Below, piece after piece: positions 25,110-34,391 of a stretch of DNA of 64,000 nucleotides. Below the pieces are notes generated by a model. The model was not told the origin of the DNA. It ran no database searches and saw only the letters and a program-made list of their open reading frames with translations. The stretch comes from Algibacter marinivivus (GTDB lineage Bacteria; Bacteroidota; Bacteroidia; Flavobacteriales; Flavobacteriaceae), in contig NZ_QFRI01000001.1 of assembly GCF_003143755.1 (NCBI RefSeq), positions 558,001 to 622,000 on the forward strand. Reading direction: 5' to 3'. The stretch's first letter is position 1, and each line of letters opens with the position of its first letter. The position numbers were made by a program, and so were the translations under genes.

Positions 25110-25952
25110 TTATAACATTTTTAACGTATTTAATTCTTGTTCTGTTAAGTGTTTCCAACTTCCGCGAGGTATATCTTTTTTAGTTAAATGCCCTATAGCA
25201 ACACAATCTAAACTTAAAATATCGTATTTAAAATATTCAAAAATGGTACGAATAATGGTGTTCCCAGTGTTTTTAATTTTTAATCCTATTTCTTTTTTGC
25301 TAGCACCATCTATATAACTTATTTCTTCTACTTCTATCAATTTTCCTTCAACTTTAAAACCACCTTGAATCTTTTTTAAATCTTCTAGTTTTAGGTTTTT
25401 ATCTAACTCTATATGGAACAAACGTGCTACACCATTTTTAGAATTAGTGAATTTTTTTACTACAGCATCATCATTTGTAAATAACAATAATCCTTTAGAG
25501 TTTCTACCTAAACGGCCAATTGGTTTTATTTTAGAATTTGTAGCATTTGCAACTAAATCCATAACGGTTCTACCTTTACCCTCACTAGTGGTTGTAGCAA
25601 ATCCTTTAGGTTTGTTGAGTAATACATAGGCCTTTTTCTCAGGATTAATTCGTGCGCCATCATAACGCACCTCATCTCCTGGCTTAACTTTATAGCCCAT
25701 TTCTGTTATAATTTTTCCGTTTACAGCTACTAAACCTGTAGCTATATGAACATCAGCTTCACGTCGTGAACACATGCCTGAATTAGCAACATATTTATTC
25801 AATCGGATTTCATCAGAATTACTAGGTGTATTCTTTTGAGTATTTGCTTTCTTAACTGGCGCATTTCCTTTTCCATATCCTTTAGAACGATGATCTCTAT
25901 TTCCTCGTCCTGATGGTTTTCCTTTTCCTTTACCGCCTTGTTGTCTGTTCAT
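25110..25952 (-). CDS. RsuA/RluB-family pseudouridine synthase with catalytic Asp replaced
   Basis: The 280-residue protein has a basic Gly/Lys-rich N-terminal 45 residues, an S4 RNA-binding domain at about 48-95 (IRLNKYVANSGMCSRREADV), then the pseudouridine synthase domain from about 105. The family motif GRLD, whose Asp attacks uridine C6 or C1', reads GRLG here (residues 146-149; Gly codon GGT at 25506-25508). The rest of the motif, GLLLFTND, is intact. The protein may bind rRNA without modifying it. A one-base change would restore Asp. Confidence 0.85.
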   Translation of the reverse strand: MNRQQGGKGKGKPSGRGNRDHRSKGYGKGNAPVKKANTQKNTPSNSDEIRLNKYVANSGMCSRREADVHIATGLVAVNGKIITEMGYKVKPGDEVRYDGARINPEKKAYVLLNKPKGFATTTSEGKGRTVMDLVANATNSKIKPIGRLGRNSKGLLLFTNDDAVVKKFTNSKNGVARLFHIELDKNLKLEDLKKIQGGFKVEGKLIEVEEISYIDGASKKEIGLKIKNTGNTIIRTIFEYFKYDILSLDCVAIGHLTKKDIPRGSWKHLTEQELNTLKML

Positions 25953-25968
25953 GACTTATAATTTTTTG

Positions 25969-25976
25969 CAAAGATA
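25969..25976 (-). promoter_or_regulatory. -7 promoter element for the pseudouridine synthase gene
   Basis: On the minus strand the sequence reads TATCTTTG, an exact TAnnTTTG match, 16 bases before the ATG. No -33 TTG is obvious. Confidence 0.4.
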
Positions 25977-26003
25977 GGTTTAAAATCTACTATTTACGCT
26001 TAT

Positions 26004-26954
26004 TTACTTATTAAACTTAACTGTAGATTGTCTTTCTGTATTTACTGACAATAGTGTAACATCAGGCCTTGAATAATGTCCTACAGGATCAAAATTTTGA
26101 CGTTCTTCATAAACTCGATTAAAATCAATCGTTTCAATAATTAAACCTGATTTATTAAGAACAGGTTCAATTATCCACTCACCGTCAGGTCCTGCAATAC
26201 AACTACCGCCATTAGCCAAAACATTAGGAGATTTTTCCAATATTTTATCTAGATGTGGTGTGCTTTTCGGAAAGTCTTCTTTATTCATTAAACTCGAAAC
26301 AGAAATAACAAAACTTCGAGATTCTCTAGCAATAAAACGTGTAATATCTTTTGTGTTATGATAGCCCCCTGGCCATACAGCTATATGCAAATTTTCACCT
26401 AAACCATAAAGTGCTGCTCTTGGTAAAGGCATCCAATTTTCCCAACAGTTTAAACCACCAACTGTAAATTCTTTAAGGGAATGCACTTGTAAACCATTAC
26501 CGTCTCCTGGAGACCAAGTTAAGCGTTCATCATAAGTGGGTTGTAATTTTCTATGCACAGATTTAATCTCTCCTGCTTCGTTTATGTATACTAAAGATGC
26601 ATAAACACTGTGTCCTCCCCTATCCAATGGTCGCTCTATAATTCCTAAATAAATTGCTATTTTGTTTAATTTAGCAAGTTTACAAATGGAATCTAAATCT
26701 CCATCTTCAATAGTTACCGCATTTCTAACATAATGGGCATGAATTTCTTTATTTACATCTTTATTCCACTCTGCACCATCTGTTAATGCTAGCCAAAAAG
26801 GATATCCTGGTATTAATCCCTCTCCAAAAACTATCAACTCGCAACCTTCTTTGGAAGCCTCAATTATAGATTGCTCTACTTTCTTGAGCGTTTCAGCTTT
26901 ATTTAACCAAACTGGAGAAATTTGAGCCAACGCTACTTTTAATAAATTTTGCAT
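26004..26954 (-). CDS. Nitrilase (carbon-nitrogen hydrolase superfamily)
   Basis: The 316-residue cytoplasmic enzyme carries the Glu-Lys-Cys triad: Glu45 in VFGEGLIPGYP, Lys137 in VHRKLQPTYDER and Cys170 in GLNCWENWMP. The CWEN context and HRKL-PT-ER are features of true nitrilases that turn nitriles into carboxylic acids, as opposed to amidases. It directly follows the UbiA gene (stop and start adjacent), which may only be transcriptional convenience. Confidence 0.88.
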   Translation of the reverse strand: MQNLLKVALAQISPVWLNKAETLKKVEQSIIEASKEGCELIVFGEGLIPGYPFWLALTDGAEWNKDVNKEIHAHYVRNAVTIEDGDLDSICKLAKLNKIAIYLGIIERPLDRGGHSVYASLVYINEAGEIKSVHRKLQPTYDERLTWSPGDGNGLQVHSLKEFTVGGLNCWENWMPLPRAALYGLGENLHIAVWPGGYHNTKDITRFIARESRSFVISVSSLMNKEDFPKSTPHLDKILEKSPNVLANGGSCIAGPDGEWIIEPVLNKSGLIIETIDFNRVYEERQNFDPVGHYSRPDVTLLSVNTERQSTVKFNK

Positions 26955-27857
26955 TTAAATTCGGTTTAAAATAACACTTACATCAATTAGTAAAATACTG
27001 AAGACACCTGCAAGAATTATGAATTTTAAAATATTATGTAATATTAAGTATTGTACTTTAGTTGAAGATCTCCATAATAATATCAAAAACACAATCAACA
27101 AAAACAAACTTAAATAAAAGAAGAGGTACATGTAGCCAACTTCAAAATAAAACAGTAGTAAACACATTGGAATTAAGGTTAAAACTGCCAAAAGTGTTAA
27201 TATTGTTTTAGATGTCTTTTCTCCGTGAGCTACAGGAATAGTAACATAATTCTGTACAATATCTCCTTTTATGTTTTCTAAATCTTTAGTGAGTTCTCGC
27301 ATAGAAATCATTAGAAATAAAAATATGGCATGTACAAAAATTACAGTATCAAAATTTTTGTAATACATAAAAATGGCAAAAAATGGTGTAATGGTTAAAA
27401 CTGCCGAGGTTAAGTTGCCAATAAAAGGTAATTTTTTGAGTTTATGCGAATAAAACCAAATCCCAAAAATGTAAACCGAAAAGAATATTACGGCTTTAAA
27501 TGACACATAACTTGCCATAATTACTGCCAAAAAATTAAGTGTAAAATAGAAAGACAATTTTGTGTTTTGACTAACCAACCTATCTAATCGAGATTTTATA
27601 GGTCTGTTAATCAAATCTTTTTCAGAATCGTAAAAACTATTTATAATATAACCTCCGGCAATTGTTGATGCTGATGCTAAAACAAGCATTAATAAGTTTA
27701 TATCAAAAACAACTTGCTTTACAGGTTTATCATGAGCCAATATATAAATAGCTGTAAGATATTGTGCAACTACAACAACTAATATATTGTAGCCTCTAAC
27801 TACAGAAAACATACTGAAAAATTTTAATAGTATATGTTTCTGTCTACGACTTAGCAT
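26955..27857 (-). CDS. UbiA-family prenyltransferase (likely geranylgeranylglycerol-phosphate type)
   Basis: The 300-residue protein has about eight to nine membrane helices and the two Asp-rich motifs of the family: NSFYDSEKD (Asn73, Asp77, Asp81) and KDLENIKGD near residue 190. It transfers a prenyl chain to an acceptor in the membrane. Proximity to two mevalonate-pathway genes agrees with an isoprenoid role; Bacteroidota members are usually annotated as geranylgeranylglycerol-phosphate geranylgeranyltransferases. The acceptor cannot be read from sequence. Confidence 0.85.
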   Translation of the reverse strand: MLSRRQKHILLKFFSMFSVVRGYNILVVVVAQYLTAIYILAHDKPVKQVVFDINLLMLVLASASTIAGGYIINSFYDSEKDLINRPIKSRLDRLVSQNTKLSFYFTLNFLAVIMASYVSFKAVIFFSVYIFGIWFYSHKLKKLPFIGNLTSAVLTITPFFAIFMYYKNFDTVIFVHAIFLFLMISMRELTKDLENIKGDIVQNYVTIPVAHGEKTSKTILTLLAVLTLIPMCLLLFYFEVGYMYLFFYLSLFLLIVFLILLWRSSTKVQYLILHNILKFIILAGVFSILLIDVSVILNRI

Positions 27858-27879
27858 TAAAAAATATCTTTTTTGATGA

Positions 27880-27905
27880 GACCCTTCGATTACGTTCAGA
27901 GTGAT
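27880..27905 (-). repeat. Degenerate copy of the CTGAnCGnAnTCGAAG repeat
   Basis: The minus strand reads CACTCTGAACGTAATCGAAGG, matching CTGAGCGCAGTCGAAG in the GT87-like gene at 12-13 of 16 positions. It lies between the UbiA gene and the GHMP kinase gene. Confidence 0.45.
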
Positions 27906-27929
27906 ATATAGAACGAAATTACATGAAGT

Positions 27930-28859
27930 TTAGAAGTTATAAACCACCTCTAATTTATAATCTGCAAGAGATTGTTTTGCTTTTTCAATATCTTCAGTAA
28001 AACCAAGGATATAACCACCTCCTCCAGAACCGCAAAGTTTAAGATAATAATCGTTAGTTTCAATTCCTTTTTTCCAGAGTTCATGAAACTGCTTAGGAAT
28101 CATTGGTTTAAAATGATTTAAAACAATTTTTGAAAGCTGTTTTGTATTACTGAATAGCGACTTAATATCTCCTTTAAGAAAATCATCAACACAAGCATCT
28201 GTATGTTTTATAAATTGATTTTTTAACATACTCCTAAAACCTTCTTGTTTCATTTTATCCATAAACAAGCTAACCATTGGTGCTGTTTCACCAATAATAC
28301 CACTATCTAATAAAAACACTCCACCTTTACCTTTACTTTGCTGTGCAGGTATACCTGTAGCTTCAATATTATCTTTAGAATTAATTAAAATTGGAATACT
28401 TAAATAACTATTTAATGGATCTAAACCAGATGAACTTCCATGGAAAAAAGATTCCATTGCAGAAAATATGGACTTAAGCTTTAAAAGCTTTTCTCTTGTT
28501 AAATTTTCGAGAACTGTAATCTTATCATAAGCATATTTATCATAAATAGCAGCAACTAGAGCACCACTACTACCAACGCCATAACCTTGAGGTATAGAAG
28601 AGTCAAAATACATTCCTGAATTTACATCTTCCAATAATCGGTCAGTATCAAAACATACAATAGAGCTGTCTATGCTATGTAAGTAATCAACAAATCTTCT
28701 TAAGCTTTCGTTTGATTTTAGTGCTATATCAGTTGCATTATCATCCTTTTTTAGAGCACCATTGTAAAAACTATAAGGAATCGATAAACCTTTGGAATCT
28801 TTAATGATTCCATACTCTCCAAAGAGTAGAATTTTTGAGTAAAAAAGAGGTCCCTTCAT
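27930..28859 (-). CDS. GHMP kinase, GYDIA type (mevalonate kinase-like)
   Basis: The 309-residue protein begins MKGPLFYSKILLFGEYG at ATG 28859, 29 bp after the decarboxylase stop. The ATP-binding GVGSSGALVAAIYDKYA motif near 116 and the C-terminal GSGGGGYILGF loop are GHMP signatures. It should phosphorylate mevalonate or phosphomevalonate. A longer reading from 28952 would overlap the preceding gene and lacks support. Confidence 0.88.
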   Translation of the reverse strand: MKGPLFYSKILLFGEYGIIKDSKGLSIPYSFYNGALKKDDNATDIALKSNESLRRFVDYLHSIDSSIVCFDTDRLLEDVNSGMYFDSSIPQGYGVGSSGALVAAIYDKYAYDKITVLENLTREKLLKLKSIFSAMESFFHGSSSGLDPLNSYLSIPILINSKDNIEATGIPAQQSKGKGGVFLLDSGIIGETAPMVSLFMDKMKQEGFRSMLKNQFIKHTDACVDDFLKGDIKSLFSNTKQLSKIVLNHFKPMIPKQFHELWKKGIETNDYYLKLCGSGGGGYILGFTEDIEKAKQSLADYKLEVVYNF

Positions 28860-28887
28860 AAACAACTTTTGATTTGGTTTTACAAAT

Positions 28888-29967
28888 TTACGATTGTTTC
28901 GCTCCAAATCCAATTTTATCGTTAATATACTGTCCTTTTTGACAAAATACAACTAATTCATTTTGAATGAATTCAAGCACATTTTTAGTTTCAGCATCAG
29001 GAAATAAAACATGTACGTTAGCACCAGCATCTAGAGTAAAACAAACTTTAGAACCTGTTTGTTTTCTATATGCCCAAATTTTATTAATAATTTCAAGTGT
29101 ATTTGGCTTCATCAAGATGAAATATGGCATACTAGTCATCATCATCGCATGAAGTGTTAAAGCCTCACTTTCAACAACTGCAATAAATTTATCTAAATCG
29201 CCTTTTTTTAAGATTGAAATAATTTCTGAAAGGTTATTATTAGCTTGTTTAAAACGCTCTTGAGCAAACGGATGTCCGTGCATCAAATTATGGCCAACAG
29301 TACTGCTTACTTGCTTTTCGCCTTTATCAACTAATAAAATAGTATCCCTATAATTTTTAAAATTTTCATGAACTTCATAAGGATATTTTACACCGAACAA
29401 ATCCGAGCTTCCTTTAATTTCCGTGTGCTTTCCCCAAACTACTAAATCACCCTCTAAACTTCTACAGGCACTTCCTGAACCTAAACGTGCTAAGAATGAA
29501 GCTTTTTGAATGAAATCCACTTCTGAAACATCTGAACTTAATTCTTTTTCAATACTCATCAAACACAAGGCTAAAGCACTCATTCCTGATGCCGAAGATG
29601 CAATTCCAGAACTGTGTGGAAAAGTATTTGAGGTTTCTATCTTAAAATGATACGTCTTTAAAAAAGGTAAATAGGCTTCAACTCTTTTAAAAAAGGTTTT
29701 AATTTTCGGTTTAAAATCATCTTTCTTTTCACCATCTAAAAATACTTCAAAAGAAAATTCTTCTTGATTTTCCTTTTTTGAAAAACTTAAAGCGGTGGTT
29801 GTTTTACAATTATCAAGTGTAAAACTTATTGATGGATTTTCTGGGATTTGGTGTTCTTTCTTTCCCCAATATTTTACTAACGCAATATTACTTGGGGATG
29901 ACCATGTAAAACTTCCGTTTTCAATAGTATTCGGATATGGTTTAGGAATAAATTTATTTTCTATCAT
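28888..29967 (-). CDS. mvaD: Diphosphomevalonate decarboxylase
   Basis: This 359-residue GHMP-family enzyme converts diphosphomevalonate to isopentenyl diphosphate. It shows SNIALVKYWGKK, PENPSISFTLDNCKTT, SSGIASSASGMSALALCL (ATP-binding serine loop), RLGSGSACRSL and KVCFTLDAGANVHVLF, all family signatures. It overlaps the DUF1697 gene by 4 bp and is followed by the GHMP kinase gene. Confidence 0.93.
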   Translation of the reverse strand: MIENKFIPKPYPNTIENGSFTWSSPSNIALVKYWGKKEHQIPENPSISFTLDNCKTTTALSFSKKENQEEFSFEVFLDGEKKDDFKPKIKTFFKRVEAYLPFLKTYHFKIETSNTFPHSSGIASSASGMSALALCLMSIEKELSSDVSEVDFIQKASFLARLGSGSACRSLEGDLVVWGKHTEIKGSSDLFGVKYPYEVHENFKNYRDTILLVDKGEKQVSSTVGHNLMHGHPFAQERFKQANNNLSEIISILKKGDLDKFIAVVESEALTLHAMMMTSMPYFILMKPNTLEIINKIWAYRKQTGSKVCFTLDAGANVHVLFPDAETKNVLEFIQNELVVFCQKGQYINDKIGFGAKQS

Positions 29968-30506
29968 GGCAATAATTCTGCCGACAAAGATAACAACTTT
30001 ACCATAGTTTTATAGTTTCTTGCTGTGGCTGTAACTTTTAATTTGCGTTCGAAGAAGTTATTACTACATTTTGCCTTTCCGTAACCTACTGAACAATAGA
30101 AATAAACACACTTATCCGTTATTTCAAAATATTCATTCGGATAAGACAGCTTTGATACTTCATTTACTAAATCAGTATTAGCTTTTGAATATAACATCAT
30201 AAAATAGCTTTTCATTTTTTCTTCTTCTGAGAAAGGGCTATCATTAAAAATTTGTTTTAATTCCTGAGGCAATAACACTAAAATTGGCACTTCAAAACCA
30301 AAATGAGATTTTATGGTATTGTGGATTTTCAATTCTAATTTTTCTTTATCGTTTTCTGAAGATTGAAATATTACATTACCGCTTTGAATGTAAGTTTGTA
30401 CATTTTTGAGTCCAATTTTGGAAAGCAATTCTCGAAGTTCCGCCATTGGAATTTTCTTTTGCCCACTAACGTTTATACCCCTTAAGAGCGCAATATATGT
30501 TTTCAT
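29964..30506 (-). CDS. DUF1697 protein
   Basis: This 180-residue cytoplasmic protein begins with the family signature YIALLRGINVSGQKKIPMAEL, then GLKNVQTYIQSGNVIFQS. No activity is established for DUF1697. It sits in a minus-strand run with a flavoprotein (adjacent stop/start) and diphosphomevalonate decarboxylase (4-bp overlap). Confidence 0.9.
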   Translation of the reverse strand: MKTYIALLRGINVSGQKKIPMAELRELLSKIGLKNVQTYIQSGNVIFQSSENDKEKLELKIHNTIKSHFGFEVPILVLLPQELKQIFNDSPFSEEEKMKSYFMMLYSKANTDLVNEVSKLSYPNEYFEITDKCVYFYCSVGYGKAKCSNNFFERKLKVTATARNYKTMVKLLSLSAELLP

Positions 30507-31715
30507 TTATTTCGAAATATTTTGAGATACAATATAAGCTCCTGTCCAAGCATTTTGAAAATTAAAACCTCCCGTTACCGCATCAATATTCAATACCTCT
30601 CCAGCAAAATAGAGATTTTTAACATACTTACTTTCAAAAGTTTTAAAATTGATTTCTTTAAGGTTTACACCTCCTGCTGTTACAAATTCTTCTTTAAATG
30701 TACTTTTCCCATCTACATTAAAAATAGCTTGCGTTAATTGACTCGCTAAGTTCTCTAATTGCAATTTATTTAAATCTGCCCAACGCGAATCTTCATTCAT
30801 ATTGGAAGCAAAAACTAACTTGTGCCATAATCGTTTTGGAAGTTCAAATTGGGTAGTTTTAAAAACTGTTTTTTTAGCTAAATCTTGTTTTAATGTTTTT
30901 AACACTTCTAAACACTCCTCAAAAGGTAGTTTTATAAAATTAACCTCAATCTGAAATTTATAATCGCGTTTAGCTAACTCTAATGCACCAAACGCAGACA
31001 ATTTCAAAATAGATGGCGCACTCATACCCCAATGTGTTATCAATAAAGGACCTTCACTCCATAAGCTAGTTTCTAATACTTTAACATCAACATCTTTAGC
31101 AACTACTCCTGGAATATCTTTGATGCGTTCATCTTTTATATTAAAAGTAAATAATGAAGGAACAGGTTTTGAGATAGAATGCCCAAAATCTTGAAGTAAA
31201 TTCCAAATTTTTGGGTTATTCCCTGTGGCTATCAATACTTTTTCAGAGAAAAAGTCACCATTAGAAGTTTCAATTTGAAATATTTTATTTTGATTTGAAA
31301 TAGACTTAACAGAATGATTATAAAACACCTCAACCTGATGTTTTTTAGCTTCATTCAGAAAGCAATCAATTATAGTTTGTGATGAATTTGATACTGGAAA
31401 CATTCTACCATCTTCCTCAACCTTCAACTCTACACCCCTTTTTTCAAACCATTCAATAGTATCGCCTGTCATAAATTGATGAAAAGGTCCTAATAGTTCT
31501 TTTTCACCTCTAGGGTAATTCAATATTAATTCTTGTGGAATAAATTCGGCGTGGGTAACATTACAGCGCCCACCTCCAGAAACTTTAACTTTACCTAATC
31601 CTTCTTTACCACGCTCTAGAATAGCAACTTTTAAATCAGGATTTTGTTCTGCAATATTAATGGCGGCAAAAAAACCTGCAGCTCCTCCACCAATAATAAT
31701 TACATGTTTTTGCAT
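30507..31715 (-). CDS. HI0933/BaiN-type NAD(P)/FAD-dependent oxidoreductase
   Basis: The 402-residue flavoprotein has the N-terminal FAD loop IIGGGAAGFFAAINIAE, KVSGGGRCNVTH near 47 and the closing GGVNLKEINFKTFESKY and NAWTGAYIVSQ segments, the marks of the HI0933/BaiN family. Members reduce or oxidise small molecules, but the physiological substrate is usually unknown. It starts 1 bp within the GDPD stop region. Confidence 0.9.
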   Translation of the reverse strand: MQKHVIIIGGGAAGFFAAINIAEQNPDLKVAILERGKEGLGKVKVSGGGRCNVTHAEFIPQELILNYPRGEKELLGPFHQFMTGDTIEWFEKRGVELKVEEDGRMFPVSNSSQTIIDCFLNEAKKHQVEVFYNHSVKSISNQNKIFQIETSNGDFFSEKVLIATGNNPKIWNLLQDFGHSISKPVPSLFTFNIKDERIKDIPGVVAKDVDVKVLETSLWSEGPLLITHWGMSAPSILKLSAFGALELAKRDYKFQIEVNFIKLPFEECLEVLKTLKQDLAKKTVFKTTQFELPKRLWHKLVFASNMNEDSRWADLNKLQLENLASQLTQAIFNVDGKSTFKEEFVTAGGVNLKEINFKTFESKYVKNLYFAGEVLNIDAVTGGFNFQNAWTGAYIVSQNISK

Positions 31716-32401
31716 TATATTCTATCTGGAAAATCAGTAATCATACCATCCACACCGTAAGATTTAATTCGTTTTATTGGATTTAAGTTGTTTACAGTAA
31801 AAGCAATGACTTTATAATTTTCTTTTAATTCTTCTACAATCTCTTCAGTGAGCATTGTATAATTTAAATGAATAGATTCTGCTTTTACCAATTCTGCGGT
31901 AGCAATGGCTTCCTCTATATTCGTTTCTGTAATGACGCCTAATGGTATTTTATCATTTATTTTATAAACTTCTTCAAGTAAATTTCTTTGAAAACTAGAA
32001 ACGATTATATTTTTATACTCCCAACCTTTCTTATCTACAAAAAAAGTAATCAATCTTGCCGCTTCTTTAGCTGTATCTTGCCCTTTTAATTCAATATTTA
32101 ACAAAAATTTATTATCAACAAAAGCTAAAACCTCAGACAAAGTTGGGATTTGGCAATAGCCCTTTACTACAGCTCTTTTGAGTTCTTTAAGTGTCTGCTT
32201 TGAAACCTCTCCAGTGGCATCAGTCATTCTATCTAAAGTAAAATCATGTAAAACTACTAACTGACCTGTTGCACATCTATGCACATCTATTTCAATCCCA
32301 TCAACACCTAAATCCATTGCTTTTTTAATGGACTCTATTGTATTTTCAGCAAAATGTCCTTTGGCACCTCGGTGACCTATTACTAATAATTTTGACTTCA
32401 T
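31715..32401 (-). CDS. Glycerophosphodiester phosphodiesterase
   Basis: The 228-residue cytoplasmic GDPD enzyme hydrolyses glycerophosphodiesters to glycerol-3-phosphate and an alcohol. GHRGAKGHFAENTIESI, DGIEIDVH and LHDFTLDRMTDATG are the catalytic and metal-binding motifs. It has no signal peptide, so it should act in the cytoplasm. Confidence 0.93.
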   Translation of the reverse strand: MKSKLLVIGHRGAKGHFAENTIESIKKAMDLGVDGIEIDVHRCATGQLVVLHDFTLDRMTDATGEVSKQTLKELKRAVVKGYCQIPTLSEVLAFVDNKFLLNIELKGQDTAKEAARLITFFVDKKGWEYKNIIVSSFQRNLLEEVYKINDKIPLGVITETNIEEAIATAELVKAESIHLNYTMLTEEIVEELKENYKVIAFTVNNLNPIKRIKSYGVDGMITDFPDRI

Positions 32402-32414
32402 TTAAAATTTATAC

Positions 32415-33062
32415 TTAATTATAGATAGTAACATCCCAATCACCTGGTTCATTTATTATAAATTCAAAATCTACTTGATACGTTGTAGTATTAAATTTAT
32501 TACGAGTAAAGTAAATTACTTGAATTTCTACAGGGAATTTAATTATATTTAATCTATTAACATTGCTTCCACTAACATCTATACCATTAGTTGACATGAT
32601 ATTCAAATTAGTGACAGGGTTTCTATTTCCGTTTCGAAGAAAATTAATACTTACTTGATTACCTTCTCCTTTTCTTTTTATGATATTCCTATCAATATTA
32701 AATGCTTTTTTTACTATGTATGGTACTACTTTTTTTTCTCCTAAATATTTATTTTTCTCCCAAAAACCTTTTTTTATTACTTTTTTATTCCCATTGTGTA
32801 ATGTATATAATTCTCCTTTTCCTGTAATCATTCCTTTTTTAAAAACACCTTCAAAAACTCTCCCATCTTTATATACAAACTTCCCCTTACCATGAGCTAA
32901 ACCTTTTTTACATTTACCACTGTAGTCACCTTCTTTTAAAGCAACGCCCTTAACTTTACATTTAACTTCTTTATCAACCTCTACTTTTCTATTCTGAGAA
33001 TTACTAAAAGAACACAAAAAGAATGCAAACAAAAGAATGGATATCTTAAAATAATCTTTCAT
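32415..33062 (-). CDS. Secreted MORN-repeat protein
   Basis: From ATG 33062 the protein has 215 residues and a signal peptide ending at CSFSNSQ. MORN-like repeats follow: GDYSGKCKKGLAHGKGKFVY, DGRVFEGVFKKGMITGKGEL. The C-terminal half (from about residue 115) has no recognised domain. An ATG further upstream (33083) is possible but puts charged residues before the signal. It stands 13 bp upstream of the GDPD gene. Confidence 0.8.
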   Translation of the reverse strand: MKDYFKISILLFAFFLCSFSNSQNRKVEVDKEVKCKVKGVALKEGDYSGKCKKGLAHGKGKFVYKDGRVFEGVFKKGMITGKGELYTLHNGNKKVIKKGFWEKNKYLGEKKVVPYIVKKAFNIDRNIIKRKGEGNQVSINFLRNGNRNPVTNLNIMSTNGIDVSGSNVNRLNIIKFPVEIQVIYFTRNKFNTTTYQVDFEFIINEPGDWDVTIYN

Positions 33063-33207
33063 AATATTAAGTTTACAGAGCATAAAGTTAAATAATTTTT
33101 TTCCTGAAATGTTATTAAATCTGATGTTTTATATTTATGTCGTGATATTCTCTTTTACTTTTGTAACAAATATTATTATCATATGAGTTTTAATAACTAA
33201 AATTAAA

Positions 33208-34011
33208 ATGAATTTTAAATTAAAAATAATTACGTTAATAACACTATCTTATTTCTCTTGCAATAAAGGAAACCTTATCACAATCTCTAATTTACCAAAC
33301 AGTTTAAAAGAGACTTCCGCAATAGAAAAAGTGATGAATTCTGAATTGCTTTGGACAATTGAAGATTCGGGTAACAAAAACAATATTTATGGTTTAGACC
33401 TAAAGGGGGATATTGTAAAAGATATTGATATTAGTAACTCTAGTAATATTGATTGGGAAGATCTAACTTCAGACAAGAAAGGCAATTTATATATAGGTGA
33501 TTTTGGAAATAATAGTAAAAATAGAGACGATTTTACCATTTATAAAGTTTCAAATTTAACAGATAAAAAAACCAAAGCAGAACGTATCAATTTCATATTA
33601 CCAAAAAAGGTGAAACCAAAAGATTTTGAAGCTTTCTTTTTGTGGAACAGCCACTTTTACCTTTTTAGTAAAGAAAACAAATCTAGTATGCTTTTTAAAG
33701 TTCCTAACCAAATTGGATTACACACTGCCGTTTTAGTTAAGAAATTTAATTTAGATGGAAAAAATCATAGAATTACTTCTGCAGATATTAGTGATGATGG
33801 TAAAACCGTTGTGCTGTTAAATCATAATAAGCTATGGAAAATAACCGATTTTAAAGATGATAACTTCTTTGAAGGAAAAATAGAAGCTCTAAAATTTGAT
33901 CATAATTCTCAAAAGGAAGGCATCTGTTTTAAAAACAAGTCTAAGGTTTATATCACAGACGAAAAAACTAAAGGAGAAGGTGGGAATTTATATCAATTCC
34001 GATTGAATTAA
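33208..34011 (+). CDS. Lipoprotein with repeated beta-type segments
   Basis: The 267-residue protein has a lipobox at ITLSYFSCNKG (Cys near 18). The body shows repeated strands (ELLWTIEDSGNKNNIYGLDL, NIDWEDLTSDKKGNLYIGDF, LWKITDFKD) typical of a beta-propeller of the SdiA-regulated/phytase-like type, but I do not identify a catalytic set. It is convergent with thioredoxin. Confidence 0.7.
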   Translation: MNFKLKIITLITLSYFSCNKGNLITISNLPNSLKETSAIEKVMNSELLWTIEDSGNKNNIYGLDLKGDIVKDIDISNSSNIDWEDLTSDKKGNLYIGDFGNNSKNRDDFTIYKVSNLTDKKTKAERINFILPKKVKPKDFEAFFLWNSHFYLFSKENKSSMLFKVPNQIGLHTAVLVKKFNLDGKNHRITSADISDDGKTVVLLNHNKLWKITDFKDDNFFEGKIEALKFDHNSQKEGICFKNKSKVYITDEKTKGEGGNLYQFRLN

Positions 34012-34020
34012 TTTAATAAA

Positions 34021-34320
34021 TTATCCATGGGTTTCTATAACATTAATAATATCTCTTTTTTGTAGAACACCAGATTGTCTCCATTTTGGTACACCGCTCT
34101 TAAATAAAATCATTGTTGGCACACTTCTTACTTGATACTTTACTGCTAATTCATGGTTTTTATCTATGTCAACTTTTACAATTTTCACAGCATCACCAAG
34201 TTCATCTTTTACTTCTTTTAAAATTGGCATAAGTGCTTGACAAGGGCCACACCACGTTCCAAAAAAGTCTACTAACACGACCTCTTCAGAGGTTACAATA
34301 TCTTTAAAACTGCTTTTCAC
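34021..34320 (-). CDS. trxA: Thioredoxin
   Basis: This 99-residue protein is a cytoplasmic thioredoxin, with the active-site FFGTWCGPCQ, the cis-Pro segment VRSVPTMILFK and KVDIDKNHELAVKY. It is single-domain and normal in length. It follows the large phosphoesterase fusion gene on the same strand at a distance of 71 bp. Confidence 0.93.
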   Translation of the reverse strand: MKSSFKDIVTSEEVVLVDFFGTWCGPCQALMPILKEVKDELGDAVKIVKVDIDKNHELAVKYQVRSVPTMILFKSGVPKWRQSGVLQKRDIINVIETHG

Positions 34321-34391
34321 AATTAATTTATTCTTACTATAATGTGGTCGAAATTTCTAATTAAAAATTACAATTTTTAAACACTTGAATT

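Noticed and set aside
28860-28952. Longer start of the GHMP kinase at 28952
   Set aside because: It overlaps the decarboxylase gene and adds residues before the family's usual N-terminus MKGPLFYSKILLFGEYG.
29985-29992. TATCTTTG on the minus strand as a promoter of the decarboxylase
   Set aside because: It lies inside the DUF1697 coding end with no -33 element; short matches are frequent in AT-rich DNA.
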